Notes: a model not told the origin generated them from the sequence alone. Counted from the first letter of the stretch, positions 1-7,914 are shown. The stretch is 10,875 nt of DNA from Jimgerdemannia flammicorona (GCA_003990745.1 RBNI01006891.1:1-10875); one strand, 5' to 3'. Program-made: numbers and translations.

Positions 1-280
1 ACTAAAAAAAAAAAAAAAGATGGTACAACAAATGTCCAACAATAGAATAAATACAGCAATAACTAGCAGGAGAAGTGTGGAGAAATTTACACTAAAAGGG
101 AAGAGATGATACAACAAATGCTCAACAAAAGAATAATATAGTAATAAAAAATGCGAGGAAAATGTGGAGAAAGTTACACTAAATGATATTACAAAAGGAC
201 AACCAAAGACGAAAAACAGTAATAAAAAAACGCAAAGAAAGTATGAAGAAAGTCATACTAAAAGGGGAGGGATAATACGA
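1..280. repeat. degenerate minisatellite, about 3.3 units of 79-90 bp
   Basis: Three successive units begin with ACTAAA and end in a GGAGAAA(T/G)TTAC- or GAAGAAAGTCAT-like block: 1-90, 91-177 and 178-256, with a partial fourth unit from 257. Units 1 and 2 share the block GATGRTACAACAAATG and the block GTGGAGAAA. Unit 3 is shorter and more diverged, and unit 1 begins with a run of A. The array lies immediately downstream of the stop codon of the minus-strand nuclease gene (283), so it may fall in that gene's 3' untranslated or terminator region. I see no coding potential in it. Confidence 0.72.
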
Positions 281-282
281 CA

Positions 283-1745
283 TTAAATTGAACGGGAATT
301 CTCCAGAGCTTTACCAACTTCCTCGTTCACATCCATAACAGTTAAAAACTGTTCCGTAAATACAGGTCGTATTATGGAGGTCCTCCGAGTTACCTGCACT
401 TCCGTAGGGTGATCCACTATCCTCCTTTCGACTTTCTCCATAATCCACACAAAATAGATACTGACTTTAGTATACTCTTTGAGCTGACTATTCCAATGAT
501 TCCAATCGTCGAAAAACTTGGAGACAGAGTCCAAGTGGCTATCAGCAATGGTAATCTGGATTGGGATCATAACGGCTTTTGTCAGCCCATCCTTTGCTTC
601 CAATGAAAGAAGAAACCCATCAATTGCCTTGAAGTTGAACGCCTTCGGGATATAGAGGGTGCAGTCCGGCAATCTCTCTGGTGCGTGAGAGTAAAGGGTC
701 CTTTGAATACCACCGTCATCTTCGGAGAGTACCTCTTGCCGGCTACATTCAATCCCAAATGTGCAACGCTCCTGAGGCACATCTGTTCCATGAAGAAACC
801 AAGCATCGCTGTGTTGTTTGAATATTTAACAATGGCCATAAACAACTCAAGGCCAATCTGGTCTGTGAGATAGACATATATTCAGGGGATTATAATGATG
901 GGCTTAAGCAATCAACAAAAAAGTAAAAGAGCACATGAAATATTCAAATGCATACCTTGGACGGGAACTATTGGTAATGGCGAACGTGGCACAATCCAGA
1001 AATAAAAGAGCAAGAATGAAAGATTAGAGTTTATTTTAAATGCGATCAGAAATCGAGAGAGCGGTTAAGAGAGGAAGTTGAATATACCTTGCGGTGCGAC
1101 TTTCGAGAGAGAACGATTGAACAGGGCGAATATGTAGATGGATGGTTTTGTAAATTTTTTGATCACAAACGTGTTTGAGACAGTATAGAATCGATTTCCC
1201 ACTTAAGTTGATGGCGAGGATGTTTCGAAAAAAAAGTCATTAAAAATATACCTTCTTCTTCTATAGGCTGCTAATAAAATATAAAAAATGGTTTAGTATA
1301 TTATCAATTACTATAACATACCAGGGCCATATTGGCGCATTTCCGATACCACTTTAACTATACTTACTTCAACAGGATTCTTGTCCCAATATACTTGAGC
1401 AGCCCGAGAGTTTACCTGCTCATGGAAGGTCTTCAAAAAATCTTTCGCTCGTTTTGATTGGTTGTTGCTTGCATCCTTGATATCCAGCAACGCCATGAAA
1501 AGCGCTTTTTCGGCCTCCCACCTTGACAGGTTCTCTTTCCTCAGCAACTTCACTTTCTTGTAGAATGCGACTGGACCGCCGCGGGTGGTATTCAAAAGAT
1601 TGTATAGGATTTCGACGTAGTTGTATTCGTAATCCTACAACAAATGAATAATATGTTAACTGGATTGAATAACAGCAGTGAAATTTACATATAGTTCGAA
1701 ATACCATCTTTTTATGAGCAGAGATGCAGATATTATATTGGGTGA
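283..1745 (-). CDS. 3' part of a multi-exon gene with a Crinkler/RHS-type REase-like C-terminal domain
   Basis: The likely product ends in a PD-(D/E)XK-like nuclease domain of the kind found in fungal Crinkler and RHS-type proteins. The last exon (283-862) contains FNFKAIDGFLL (candidate catalytic Asp) followed by IPIQITIADSH (the Q-x-T..H strand seen in this family), then a helix KFFDDW and FVWIMEK. Before this comes GLELFMAIVKYSN and GFFMEQMCLRSVA. Exons supported by splice sites and phase are 1705-1745 (5' limit uncertain), 1322-1634 (contains YVEILYNLLNTTRGG), 1088-1201 (GNRFYTVSNTF..IYIFALFNRSL) and 283-862. Introns are 1635-1704 (GTATTT..TAG), 1202-1321 (GTATGT..AAG) and 863-1087 (GTATAT..CAG). 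The 120- and 225-bp introns could each hide a phase-neutral microexon (1252-1260, 9 nt; 956-967, 12 nt). Within the last exon the frame must shift between about 690 and 780: the upstream half reads in one frame and the nuclease core in another. A GT..AG segment of 32 nt (701-732) would restore the frame, but it is very short for an intron, so a frameshift and thus a pseudogene is possible. No P-loop NTPase was found. The 5' exons are not resolved; an ATG at 1776 in frame with 1705-1745 is an alternative start. Confidence 0.6.
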
Positions 1746-2000
1746 CTTGCGAACATGTGAAGGAGATCAAGAGCATCAGTAAGAGTTTTCAGTTGTGATA
1801 TTGTCACTACATCACTTCCCACGAAGTCCTGATTGCAGCTATTTTCTTTCACGACCAGGAGTCGAGTACGTACTTTCCAAGGCGAGAGACGTATCACAGG
1901 ATAATAATAAAAATAAAGAAAATTGGCAATACTTTACCGTTGTGAATTGGGTTGGGATGTTCGTGCGTTGGCACATTGGTGCGTCAGCACATCGCGTCTC

Positions 2001-2001
<1 letters not shown>

Positions 2002-2052
<51 letters not shown>
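2002..2052. repeat. uninterrupted poly(T) run of 51 nt (poly(A) on the minus strand)
   Basis: Fifty-one consecutive T are flanked by CGCGTCTCG on the left and GACCTGGTGGC on the right. Read on the minus strand it is an A51 tail preceded by AGCCACCAGGTC. That is the expected 3' end of a retroposed SINE or LINE copy lying at higher coordinates. I could not find a matching target-site duplication, so a simple homopolymer expansion or an assembly artefact remains possible. Confidence 0.85.
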
Positions 2053-2053
<1 letters not shown>

Positions 2054-2754
2054 ACCTGGTGGCTTTGCTAACTCACCCAACATATTCGACGTCATCATAG
2101 GTGGCTCTGTTCACAAAATAGCATAGCTGAACAGTTCTATATGCTTCCTCGAGACAGAAATAAAGGAAGATTTGAAGATTTCAGAATTCTGAGCATTCAG
2201 GCAAAAAGCGCACTATCAGACGAGGTCACTTTTCAGACTTCACAGATTGCCTTGTGATGGACGCTTTTCTTAAGGAATTTACTAGCAATGGCATCACGAT
2301 AGATCACTCAACCGCTTAAAATATTTCTTCTCGAACATCGCAATATTGTGTCTTCTCAACACACTTCTCTTATTTTAATTTTTATTTCATTTTTTGTGTT
2401 TTTGTTGCCAATTTAATTCAACAATATTGTATTCTCTTTGATAGATCCTTTAAAGTGTTCTAATTTATAGTTTTAACATCCTATCACAATTTCAGCATTC
2501 TATCATGGCTTCATCGCCTTCAGGAAGGTTGCGAACATAAATTTTTATGTTATTTATTGAATATGGATATCTAATAAAAAAATACAAAACAATCGTCGCC
2601 GTTGTTATCATTGTTGTTACTGTGATGCATGGATTAGAGCATGTCAGCCATGGACAATTTTGATGAAGGATTCAATCGTTTTTACCTTCGAAATCTGAGG
2701 GGAAGAGATGCAAGTTGATTAAATATCACAGTCAAGACACTGAGCTCCTTTTTT

Positions 2755-2820
2755 CCCTTACCCTTCCCCTTCCCATCCCCTTCCCCTTCCCATCCCCTTT
2801 CTCCTTTCCTCCACCCCCGG
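2755..2820. repeat. C/T-rich tandem tract, 16-17 nt units
   Basis: Two near-identical units of the form CCCTTCCCCTTCCCAT (2761-2776, and 2777-2793 with one extra C) sit inside an almost pure pyrimidine stretch. The minus strand has many GGG and GGGG runs separated by AA or AT, a pattern compatible with G-quadruplex or triplex formation. CT-rich tracts are common in fungal promoters, but no start codon nearby can be tied to this one. Confidence 0.7.
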
Positions 2821-2895
2821 AGAACGACAACCCACCCATTGTGCATTAAAAAATTTCAAATTCTATACCCTCCCGGAACTCAGTTTAATAAATAC

Positions 2896-3047
2896 CTTTG
2901 ATCTTCCCGGTACATCTGCTTTCTTACTGAATGATGGGTCGCTCGTTTGGGTGGCGTAACGGCATCTAGATCAATCGCGTTGGATATCACGGACATCCCC
3001 GTCTCACTGCTGGTTAAATCCAATACCACGACCATCCTCCACGCCTC
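2896..3047 (-). CDS. possible isolated internal exon, family unknown
   Basis: An open frame of about 50 codons runs between a possible acceptor (TTGAG ending at 3048) and a good donor (CAAAG/GTATTT, exon end at 2896). The peptide contains VVVLDLTSSETG, AIDLDAVTPPKR and MYREDQR, with mixed hydrophobic and charged character that looks translated. I do not recognise the family. It lies between the two minus-strand gene models and could be an internal exon of a single gene joining them, but the neighbouring exons needed to connect the phases were not found. Confidence 0.3.
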
Positions 3048-3434
3048 CTCAACGATCAAGTAATACAAAACAAATACAAATCAAACCCCTACAAGATGAC
3101 AATGATTAAGCAAAGAACGGCGATAAATGACAACTAAAGTGCACAATGATGATGACAGTACTCTGCATGGGTCAACCTAGAAGACAAACAACTGCAAGGT
3201 ACTCATGAAACGATTTCAGAGTGGAATGACCCTGTATTTGTTACATACAGGAAATGCCAGAAGATTTACGAGGAAGATAAGATAATAGCGGGGATCATCA
3301 AAGGGTACGAACACATATTGACATAATACGATTTGCTCTTAGCGCTCTTCGAACTCTTAGCACTTTGCGAATGGATGCGAATTGTTCCTTGGTTATGCAA
3401 ATTCATAATTCTGTTTGTACAATAACTCATTGCA
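3048..3434 (-). other. stretch between minus-strand gene models, no clear gene
   Basis: Two acceptor-like ends are visible on the minus strand (CTTCTAG near 3172-3178 and CATCTTGTAG near 3092-3101), and the sequence between them is pyrimidine-rich in places. A minus-strand open frame at 3266-3469 translates to a Ser/Lys-rich peptide, but it overlaps the end of the upstream model and lacks codon bias. This may be intron, untranslated or intergenic sequence. Confidence 0.35.
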
Positions 3435-4533
3435 CTATAAAATTGGCTGGAAATGCCTGTGTCCCACATAAAAAAGTCTATCCGAAGTCATAGAATTGGA
3501 GTTAACAGCGAATTGGGTTCCTTTGAAGGCCAGTACACCAAGGGATTCGCCTTTGTAATAACGTGGTCTACACTGAGCCAGCCCCAATTTACATTTGCCA
3601 CTAGCTCCATTTGAATCTTCGGAATCCGCCTCGGTTGGTCAGAGGTCCCAGAAGGTTGTTCAGTTCAGGCGGTCACAGACGTTGCGCTCCGCGGATGTTG
3701 GCATTTTCAACATTTCCTTTCGATTATTACTCTCAATGAGACTCCTTGCTTTGATCATTATCAGCCTCTCTGGCTCTGAGTTCGAGACCCACGATTCAAG
3801 CACCACAAAGTTGCCAATCCAATATGGGTAATATATTTCTCATTGTCATGCCTTAAATCCCTGTCCCGCGCATCTCATGAAGATAGGGTATCTCACCTTA
3901 GCCATGTGATGGAAGTGTAAGGAGTGGTCATAGTGCGCTTCATCTAGATGATCAGGTACTGGTGAAGCGCCGAAAAGCTCCGCATATGGCAGAGTCTTCG
4001 CATTTGCGAAAATTTGGTTATTAATTCTGCGGAGCACCAGATAGTTAGATGAATGTATGTGAACCATTGCGTTTATGATGCGAACCCACATTTTCCAATG
4101 GTGTGACTGTTTTATTGTGTGGAAGAGCCTCAAATACTCAAATATTAAATTTGTAAAAGTAGCTATATCAATTCTTATTATAGAAAAATATATATACAAA
4201 TATATATATATTCATACTGGAATATATTTGATCAGCGAAATTACAAGGAGCACATTGAAACAAGAAACGAAATAGGTTAAATAATGGTCAAATTACAATG
4301 CCTCTTCCAATCATCTCAGATGTGCCCAAAACTTAGTATATACCATTTAGGCCCTCGGCAGCTACCATTTCCCTTTTGGACAGACAGGACAGAAGACTGA
4401 AAAATTTGTTAATATAATATTCGCCACGTAGCAGTTGTGTTATTACCTCAAAACTGCCTGAAAATGTTGTTGCTTCAGAAAGATCCGTCCAAAAACTCAA
4501 TCGGCGACAAACCGCCCTCCGACATTCACGCAT
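3435..4533 (-). CDS. multi-exon hypothetical protein, unrecognised family
   Basis: Five exons can be proposed on the minus strand. Exon 1 is 4447-4533, starting at ATG (MRECRRAVCRR). Intron 1 is 50 bp (4397-4446, GTAATA..ATTAAC..CAG). Exon 2 is 4344-4396. Intron 2 (4129-4343) is long and TA-rich. Exon 3 is 3897-4128, contains KTLPYAELFGASPVPDHL and ends at donor AAG/GTGAGA. Exon 4 is about 3681-3838 and contains WIGNFVVLESWVSNSEPER. Intron 4 is 51 bp (3630-3680, weak donor GTCTGT). Exon 5 is 3435-3629, contains YYKGESLGVLAFKGTQFAV and SDRLFYVGHRHFQPIL, and ends at TAG. Phases agree at introns 1, 2 and 4. At intron 3 the phase of exon 3 (0) does not match the frame preferred in exon 4 (1), so there is a frameshift or a splice error in my model. 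The TAG at 3435-3437 could be the true end or a nonsense change before further exons. I recognise no domain. The gene could be independent or the 5' half of the nuclease gene downstream. Confidence 0.42.
4190..4216. repeat. short TA-rich microsatellite
   Basis: Alternating TA stretches (TATATATA) interrupted by ACAAA lie within the long proposed intron 2 of the minus-strand hypothetical gene. Slippage here could explain the unusual length of that intron. I infer no other function. Confidence 0.6.
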
Positions 4534-4638
4534 AGGGAAGCCCTATGCCAAAGTCTCCCTGTACATGTAAGTACAAGTCTTCAAAGCCAAACACACATTT
4601 AATCCTACGTCCCATTTCGTCATCATCCGACAACCAAC

Positions 4639-4845
4639 ATGAGCTCCCCAGCACACCATACCAAGCTCCATACCCATCACCGCAACTTGGGCAACCCCTT
4701 CATCCGCGTCACATCCAACATCCTCGTCGCCATCTCCCCCACTGTCGCGACCAGTGTTTCCGCCATTGCCTCACAGTGCAGCGGGTCGGTCCCGACCCGT
4801 GTTTGCCCCAGTGCATTGTCGCTTACCCTCAACGGCCCTCCGTGA
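4639..4845 (+). CDS. possible plus-strand first exon in a GC-rich island
   Basis: An ATG in a good fungal context (ACCAACATGAGC) opens a 68-codon frame with a strikingly C-ending codon choice (for example AAC, ATC, GTC, GCC, TCC), as in well-expressed fungal genes. The peptide begins MSSPAHHTKLHTHHRN and contains IRVTSNILVAISPTVATSV. I do not recognise it. The frame ends at TGA (4843-4845). A second frame continues to 4979 with SSKRKGDEA and a Ser/Arg/Glu-rich stretch up to a GTAGGA donor-like site, so a frameshift or an unseen intron may join the two. The opposite strand is also open here, and only one strand is likely to be coding. Confidence 0.28.
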   Translation: MSSPAHHTKLHTHHRNLGNPFIRVTSNILVAISPTVATSVSAIASQCSGSVPTRVCPSALSLTLNGPP

Positions 4846-5425
4846 CCAACACGGGATCGTCCAAGAGAAAGGGAGACGAGGCGTGCTCAGAGAAAAGTGG
4901 AGAGCCATCGCCATCACGATCGAGGAGGGGGGAGGATTGTCTCGACCCTCGCACGAATCCTGCGGGGGACGAGAGGTAGGAGGATCGGAGTACAACTCGG
5001 CAGGAGCGTCGAGTTGGGCGGCGAGGCGAGGGTAGGATATTCTGGCTTGCAGTAGTTCGAGGACGGGGACGCTCAGTCTCGCTGGGAATGGCGAATAGTG
5101 ACGATTTACCAAAATGATTTTCCCGCTGTCCTACGACGAATTGTAGCTGGATGACGACTTGCCGCTGCAGTGATGCTTTGCTGTTGGGAGACAATTAACC
5201 ACGCTGAGCAACAATCGGCCTTGTTGGTTCCCGACAGTCGTGGTAATTAGCTGGGGGGACGTTGTCGGCTGAGATGACTAAGGGCGGAGCTCGTGGCTGT
5301 GCGACTGTCTGTTGGATGAATATTTGCAGGCGAGTGACAACTTGGCAGTGTAGACGATGGATTGTCGCGGGCAGCGATTGACGTTGGGCTTTTTTCTCAT
5401 TCACCATATTACAAGTCCAGTCCAT
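4829..5425 (-). pseudogene. minus-strand open frame of about 198 codons with one internal TAA, identity unknown
   Basis: A single frame runs from about 5425 to the TGA at 4829-4831, broken only by TAA at 5195-5197. A CAA to TAA change would explain the break. The translated stretch is rich in Gln, Pro, Arg and Ser (for example LPATIHRLHCQVVTRLQIF, then a Ser/Pro/Arg-rich tail), as in a disordered region. An overlapping minus frame (4771-5112) also looks protein-like (LSVPVLELLQARISYPRLAAQL). The plus strand has its own candidate exon in the same place. No domain is recognised, so this may be a decayed gene, a disordered tail downstream of the BTB-like fragment, or non-coding GC-rich sequence. 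Confidence 0.25.
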
Positions 5426-5654
5426 CCATCGTTACCTGCATTTGGAAAACCCAATGCCTCGTAGGGCATATGGTGTTCTTGGGTGGATAATGGTAATATG
5501 CCATGTGGAGTGTAGAAGTTTCCGCTAACGTGTCGACTGCTTCCGCAAGGATCTTGAGTCGATGCGTGCAGATGATCGTGAAGTCAAAGTGGCTCATCAT
5601 TTTGAGCAGCAAGGCCATCTCCGAGTGTTGCTCCCCACACCTATATAGTTGATG

Positions 5655-5801
5655 TCATGGAGAAGCCGAACAGCACGGCATGCGTCCGTCGGCGCATATG
5701 ATAGTCGCATCGTGGTAGGTTGAGTCCTTCCAGATGGAGGCAATATCGTCCTTGAGGCTAAGACCGCTTTCGACTATGTTATACAAGCTAGAGAAAGGGT
5801 C
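5655..5801 (-). pseudogene. BTB/POZ-like domain fragment, frame broken
   Basis: After an acceptor-like site (CCAAACAG, AG at 5802-5803) the minus strand encodes a short helix region and then SIWKDSTYHDATIICADGR. This closely resembles the start of the BTB/POZ fold (W-x-D-S-x-Y-x-D-x-T-I-x-C-x-D-G-R). BTB proteins form dimers and often serve as Cullin-3 adaptors or transcription cofactors. The expected next strand and helix (F-x-V-H-x-x-V-L) is missing in this frame, which ends at TGA (5655-5657). It reappears in a shifted frame as RTHAVLFGFS, so an indel has broken the domain. A further minus-strand stretch (5409-5640) is open and C/G-ending (MSHFDFTIICTHRLKILAEAV) but does not match the rest of a BTB fold clearly. 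Confidence 0.4.
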
Positions 5802-5821
5802 CTGTTTGGGATAGTCGATGT

Positions 5822-6740
5822 TTGGTTTCGGCCGTGGAAAGAATTATATTCTGTTTTGATCTGAATAGTGGCGCAAGTTTGTACAATAGACGAAAACGCG
5901 GCAGAAAATGTATCGTCGATCCACCACATGGAAATGGAAGCGTATTGAAAATTGACCAACGCAACACATTGTATTACTATGGAGTCAGCACTGCAGGCCG
6001 ATATACATTGTTTACTTGGATAGTTCAAAATACAAGTTCGTTCCATCAACTGGATGCCAACATCAAACCGAGGACATGCACCACTGTGGTTATATTATTT
6101 GGTATTGATTCGAGTTCGTTTCTTGACATTTATTTTTAAAATCAGTCACATGAAAACTGTTTTTATCCTTTTTTATTTTTTGTAGTCAAAGTTCGAAAGT
6201 AACATGGCAGAAATACGAAAGAGAATGCGTGTATGTGCCGAAAACCAAACCAAGAATCATTTCTATGTGGTGGAATATATGTAAAACCTTTCAAAAATTC
6301 ATTCGAAATGCTAGTCTTAGTAAAGTACTCGGTCCCATTCCGCCTTGGAGTTTGAATTCCTGGTTCTGGATCGGGTGTGTGGCCTAAAATAACATAGAAC
6401 TTGTGGTTTAATTAAATTTCTGAAGATGATGAAACAGGAAAATAGAAGACATGACAGATATGAATGGCTATTGCTACAACATATGCGGCTCGTAAAATCT
6501 ATTAGAAAGGCTTTGCTAAGAGCACATGAACTATCCATGACCTCACGATCGTTTATCTGACACTTGCATCCCGTGGCAGGGTACACCTTTCCGGAGAGAT
6601 TGATCCAGGCTTCGAATTGTCACAGGTATGGTCATTTAGGTTTAAATAAAATATTATAACATCGCGTGGCTTGAGCCATCCATTTCCATAAAACGTAATG
6701 CATATGGCCACACTGTCATAGTGCTATCAAAATATGTAAA
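5822..6740. other. region with weak open frames on both strands, no recognised gene
   Basis: A plus-strand frame of 105 codons starts at a non-ATG codon (5822-6139) and contains GRKCIVDPPHGNGSVLKID and AGRYTLFTWIVQNTSSF. The opposite strand is open over 5774-6049. Neither has strong codon bias or a known motif. Further right, a minus-strand frame of about 75 codons without ATG (about 6166-6395) follows an acceptor-like TTATTTTAG (AG at 6383-6384) and contains PEPGIQTPRRNGTEYF. It could be an exon or chance. Nothing else is supported here. Confidence 0.3.
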
Positions 6741-6938
6741 TTACTGTTCAACAAATCCAATCTCATAAAAGTCGATGGTGCCAACGAATTCAACTTCAAT
6801 GTCCCATTCGCATAAACTGTTCGTCCCGGGGACAAAAGCTGTACTGTGTGCGGCGAGGTTTCTGATTGAAGCTCCACGAAGGTGAAAATGAGGACTGTTG
6901 AAGATGCGAAATCTCTGGGCCTTCCAGCGATGATGACA
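6741..6938 (-). CDS. orphan 3' terminal exon, unknown beta-rich protein
   Basis: From an acceptor-like TTGAAAG (AG at 6939-6940) the minus strand is open to TAA (6741-6743) for about 65 codons. It has alternating charged and hydrophobic residues: FHLRGASIRNLAAHS, TAFVPGTNSLCEWDIEVEF and a final GTIDFYEIGFVEQ. This reads like the last strands of a beta-sandwich protein. No upstream exon is visible before the F-box gene stop at 7129, so it may be a relic or the end of an unresolved transcript. A splice from the F-box gene (GTAGGG after WVQMER) into this exon is conceivable but not needed, because the F-box protein already looks complete. Confidence 0.33.
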   Translation of the reverse strand, partial: CHHRWKAQRFRIFNSPHFHLRGASIRNLAAHSTAFVPGTNSLCEWDIEVEFVGTIDFYEIGFVEQ

Positions 6939-7128
6939 AGCTTTCAATAATCATTGGATATAAAACTTTAATAGATATTGAAACAAGACCTCAATTTCCA
7001 CAATTTATACATATTTTCAATTTTTCGTGGAGATGTAAATCAATCGTTGAGTTCAAAAACTTGGAATCTCACGTCGAGAAGAATGAGTGCCCATCCAAAA
7101 AAAAAAAAAATCCCTTTCCTCCTTCTCG

Positions 7129-7842
7129 TCACTGACATCCCCACCCTACCCGCTCCATCTGAACCCAGTCCAAACATAGTCCTTTCTTGATGGTACTATC
7201 TATGTCCCGTATGTGGCACTTGACGGTCTTCCCAGCATCAGCATCTGTAACAACAATTCGCTGCGAGGACCTAAACTGTTTCCACTCGCCTTCCTTCAAC
7301 GTATTCCAGAATCTTTCGCCCGGTTGCTCCTCCAAAATTACATTCCCGTCAACCTCGTAACTGAAGTATGTTCTGTACAAAGTCCGGCGCCCTCTCCCCA
7401 CGAACTTGAGCCGCCAGACAACCTCATACGGGCCGGCGCGCACGTTGCAGAACTCGCCACAGGCGGCCATCCACCAGACCCACTTCAGGCGGACGATCTC
7501 GTCGTACGGCGACGTGGAATCGGGAATACGTGACCAGTGTTCATTGTCGAGCCAGATAACGCTGGCCTGGTCGCCTACGAGGGAGATTTTTGGTGAGGAT
7601 AGGCAGATATAGGCGTCCAGATAGGATTTGTCGCTGTGTTCAGCGCTGGAGCTGGGAAAGTCCGCGAGGAGCTTCAGCTGCCACAGCCAGTCGCTCCGTG
7701 TGAGTTCGGCGATGCGACGGTACGCCAGGGCGGCCTGCAGGACGTCGTGCGGGCTGATGAGGACGAGGATCTTGACAAGGATTTCGTTCGGAATGTTGTC
7801 AAGGCCACAGTTGGCAGACGTTTGAGTAAGTTGTGGTGGCAT
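7129..7842 (-). CDS. F-box protein with PP2-like C-terminal domain
   Basis: The probable role is the substrate-recognition subunit of an SCF (Skp1-Cullin1-F-box) ubiquitin ligase. From ATG at 7840-7842 (context CAAAATGCC) the protein is 237 residues, uninterrupted and intronless. Residues about 14-60 form an F-box: LDNIPNEILVKILVLISPHD followed by AALAYRRIAELTRSDWLW, with the expected Leu/Pro and Trp positions. Residues about 95-232 resemble the phloem-protein-2-like lectin fold found behind plant and fungal F-boxes: EHWSRIPDS, VRLKWVWWMAACGEF, then the typical GPYEVVWRLKF, and the closing strands HIRDIDSTIKKGLCLDWVQ. Such domains can bind glycans or glycoproteins; the substrate here is unknown. 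The frame stays open upstream of the chosen Met only from a TTG, so the Met at 7842 is preferred. The upstream region carries paired CACGTG sites and a TATA-like element. No sign of decay is seen. Confidence 0.85.
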   Translation of the reverse strand: MPPQLTQTSANCGLDNIPNEILVKILVLISPHDVLQAALAYRRIAELTRSDWLWQLKLLADFPSSSAEHSDKSYLDAYICLSSPKISLVGDQASVIWLDNEHWSRIPDSTSPYDEIVRLKWVWWMAACGEFCNVRAGPYEVVWRLKFVGRGRRTLYRTYFSYEVDGNVILEEQPGERFWNTLKEGEWKQFRSSQRIVVTDADAGKTVKCHIRDIDSTIKKGLCLDWVQMERVGWGCQ

Positions 7843-7900
7843 TTTGAATGGGGATGCCAAGAGGTGCGATAGCGCCAAATTTGAGGCGGTCCATGTTCAT
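7799..7900 (-). other. upstream ORF overlapping the F-box start
   Basis: An ATG at 7898-7900 (a second in the same frame at 7892-7894) opens a 33-codon frame that runs past the F-box start codon in a different frame and stops at TGA (7799-7801). If transcription begins near the TATA-like palindrome upstream, this ORF would lie in the 5' leader and could lower F-box translation. It could also be chance. Confidence 0.35.
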
Positions 7901-7914
7901 GTGTATGCCAAGCC

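Larger units (their letters stand above)
1746..2895. other. stretch without a resolved gene
   Basis: No frame here has convincing protein character. The region contains near-duplicate 16-bp words at 1959-1974 and 1975-1990 (both with GTGCGT and GCAC), a 51-nt poly(T) run and a C/T-rich tandem tract. GTACGT on the minus strand near 1867-1872 and GTGAGT near 2075-2080 would be good splice donors, so undetected exons of the flanking minus-strand genes may lie here. The only long open frame on the plus strand (1795-2100) is an artefact of the poly(T) run, which translates as polyphenylalanine. Confidence 0.5.

Noticed and set aside
1..280. CRISPR-like repeat array
   Set aside because: The units are long and diverged with no short constant repeat or uniform spacers, and the window is eukaryotic.
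409..873. Plus-strand frames opposite the nuclease exon
   Set aside because: They are antisense shadows; the minus strand carries the family motifs.
1252..1330. P-loop formed by reading the microexon as AYRRRSGKS
   Set aside because: This uses a different acceptor and puts the next exon in a frame that reads less like protein than GNRFYTVSNTF; spacing is also wrong for GxxxxGKS.
1795..2100. Plus-strand open frame of 101 codons with a Phe tract
   Set aside because: Its length comes from the 51-nt T run; the rest has no coding character.
3590..3629. Walker A motif in GASGKCKL of the minus-strand hypothetical gene
   Set aside because: The first Gly of GxxxxGK is absent and Cys replaces Ser/Thr, so it is not a P-loop.
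3765..3800. tRNA-like B box (GAGTTCGAGACC), and a similar word at 6348-6360
   Set aside because: No A box at the right distance and no cloverleaf; at most weak SINE-like similarity.
3595..3831. Plus-strand frame of 78 codons
   Set aside because: It starts at TTG; the minus strand here has better protein character and splice-site support.
7213..7872. Several plus-strand frames of 65-106 codons
   Set aside because: They are shadows antisense to the F-box gene; none has motifs of its own.
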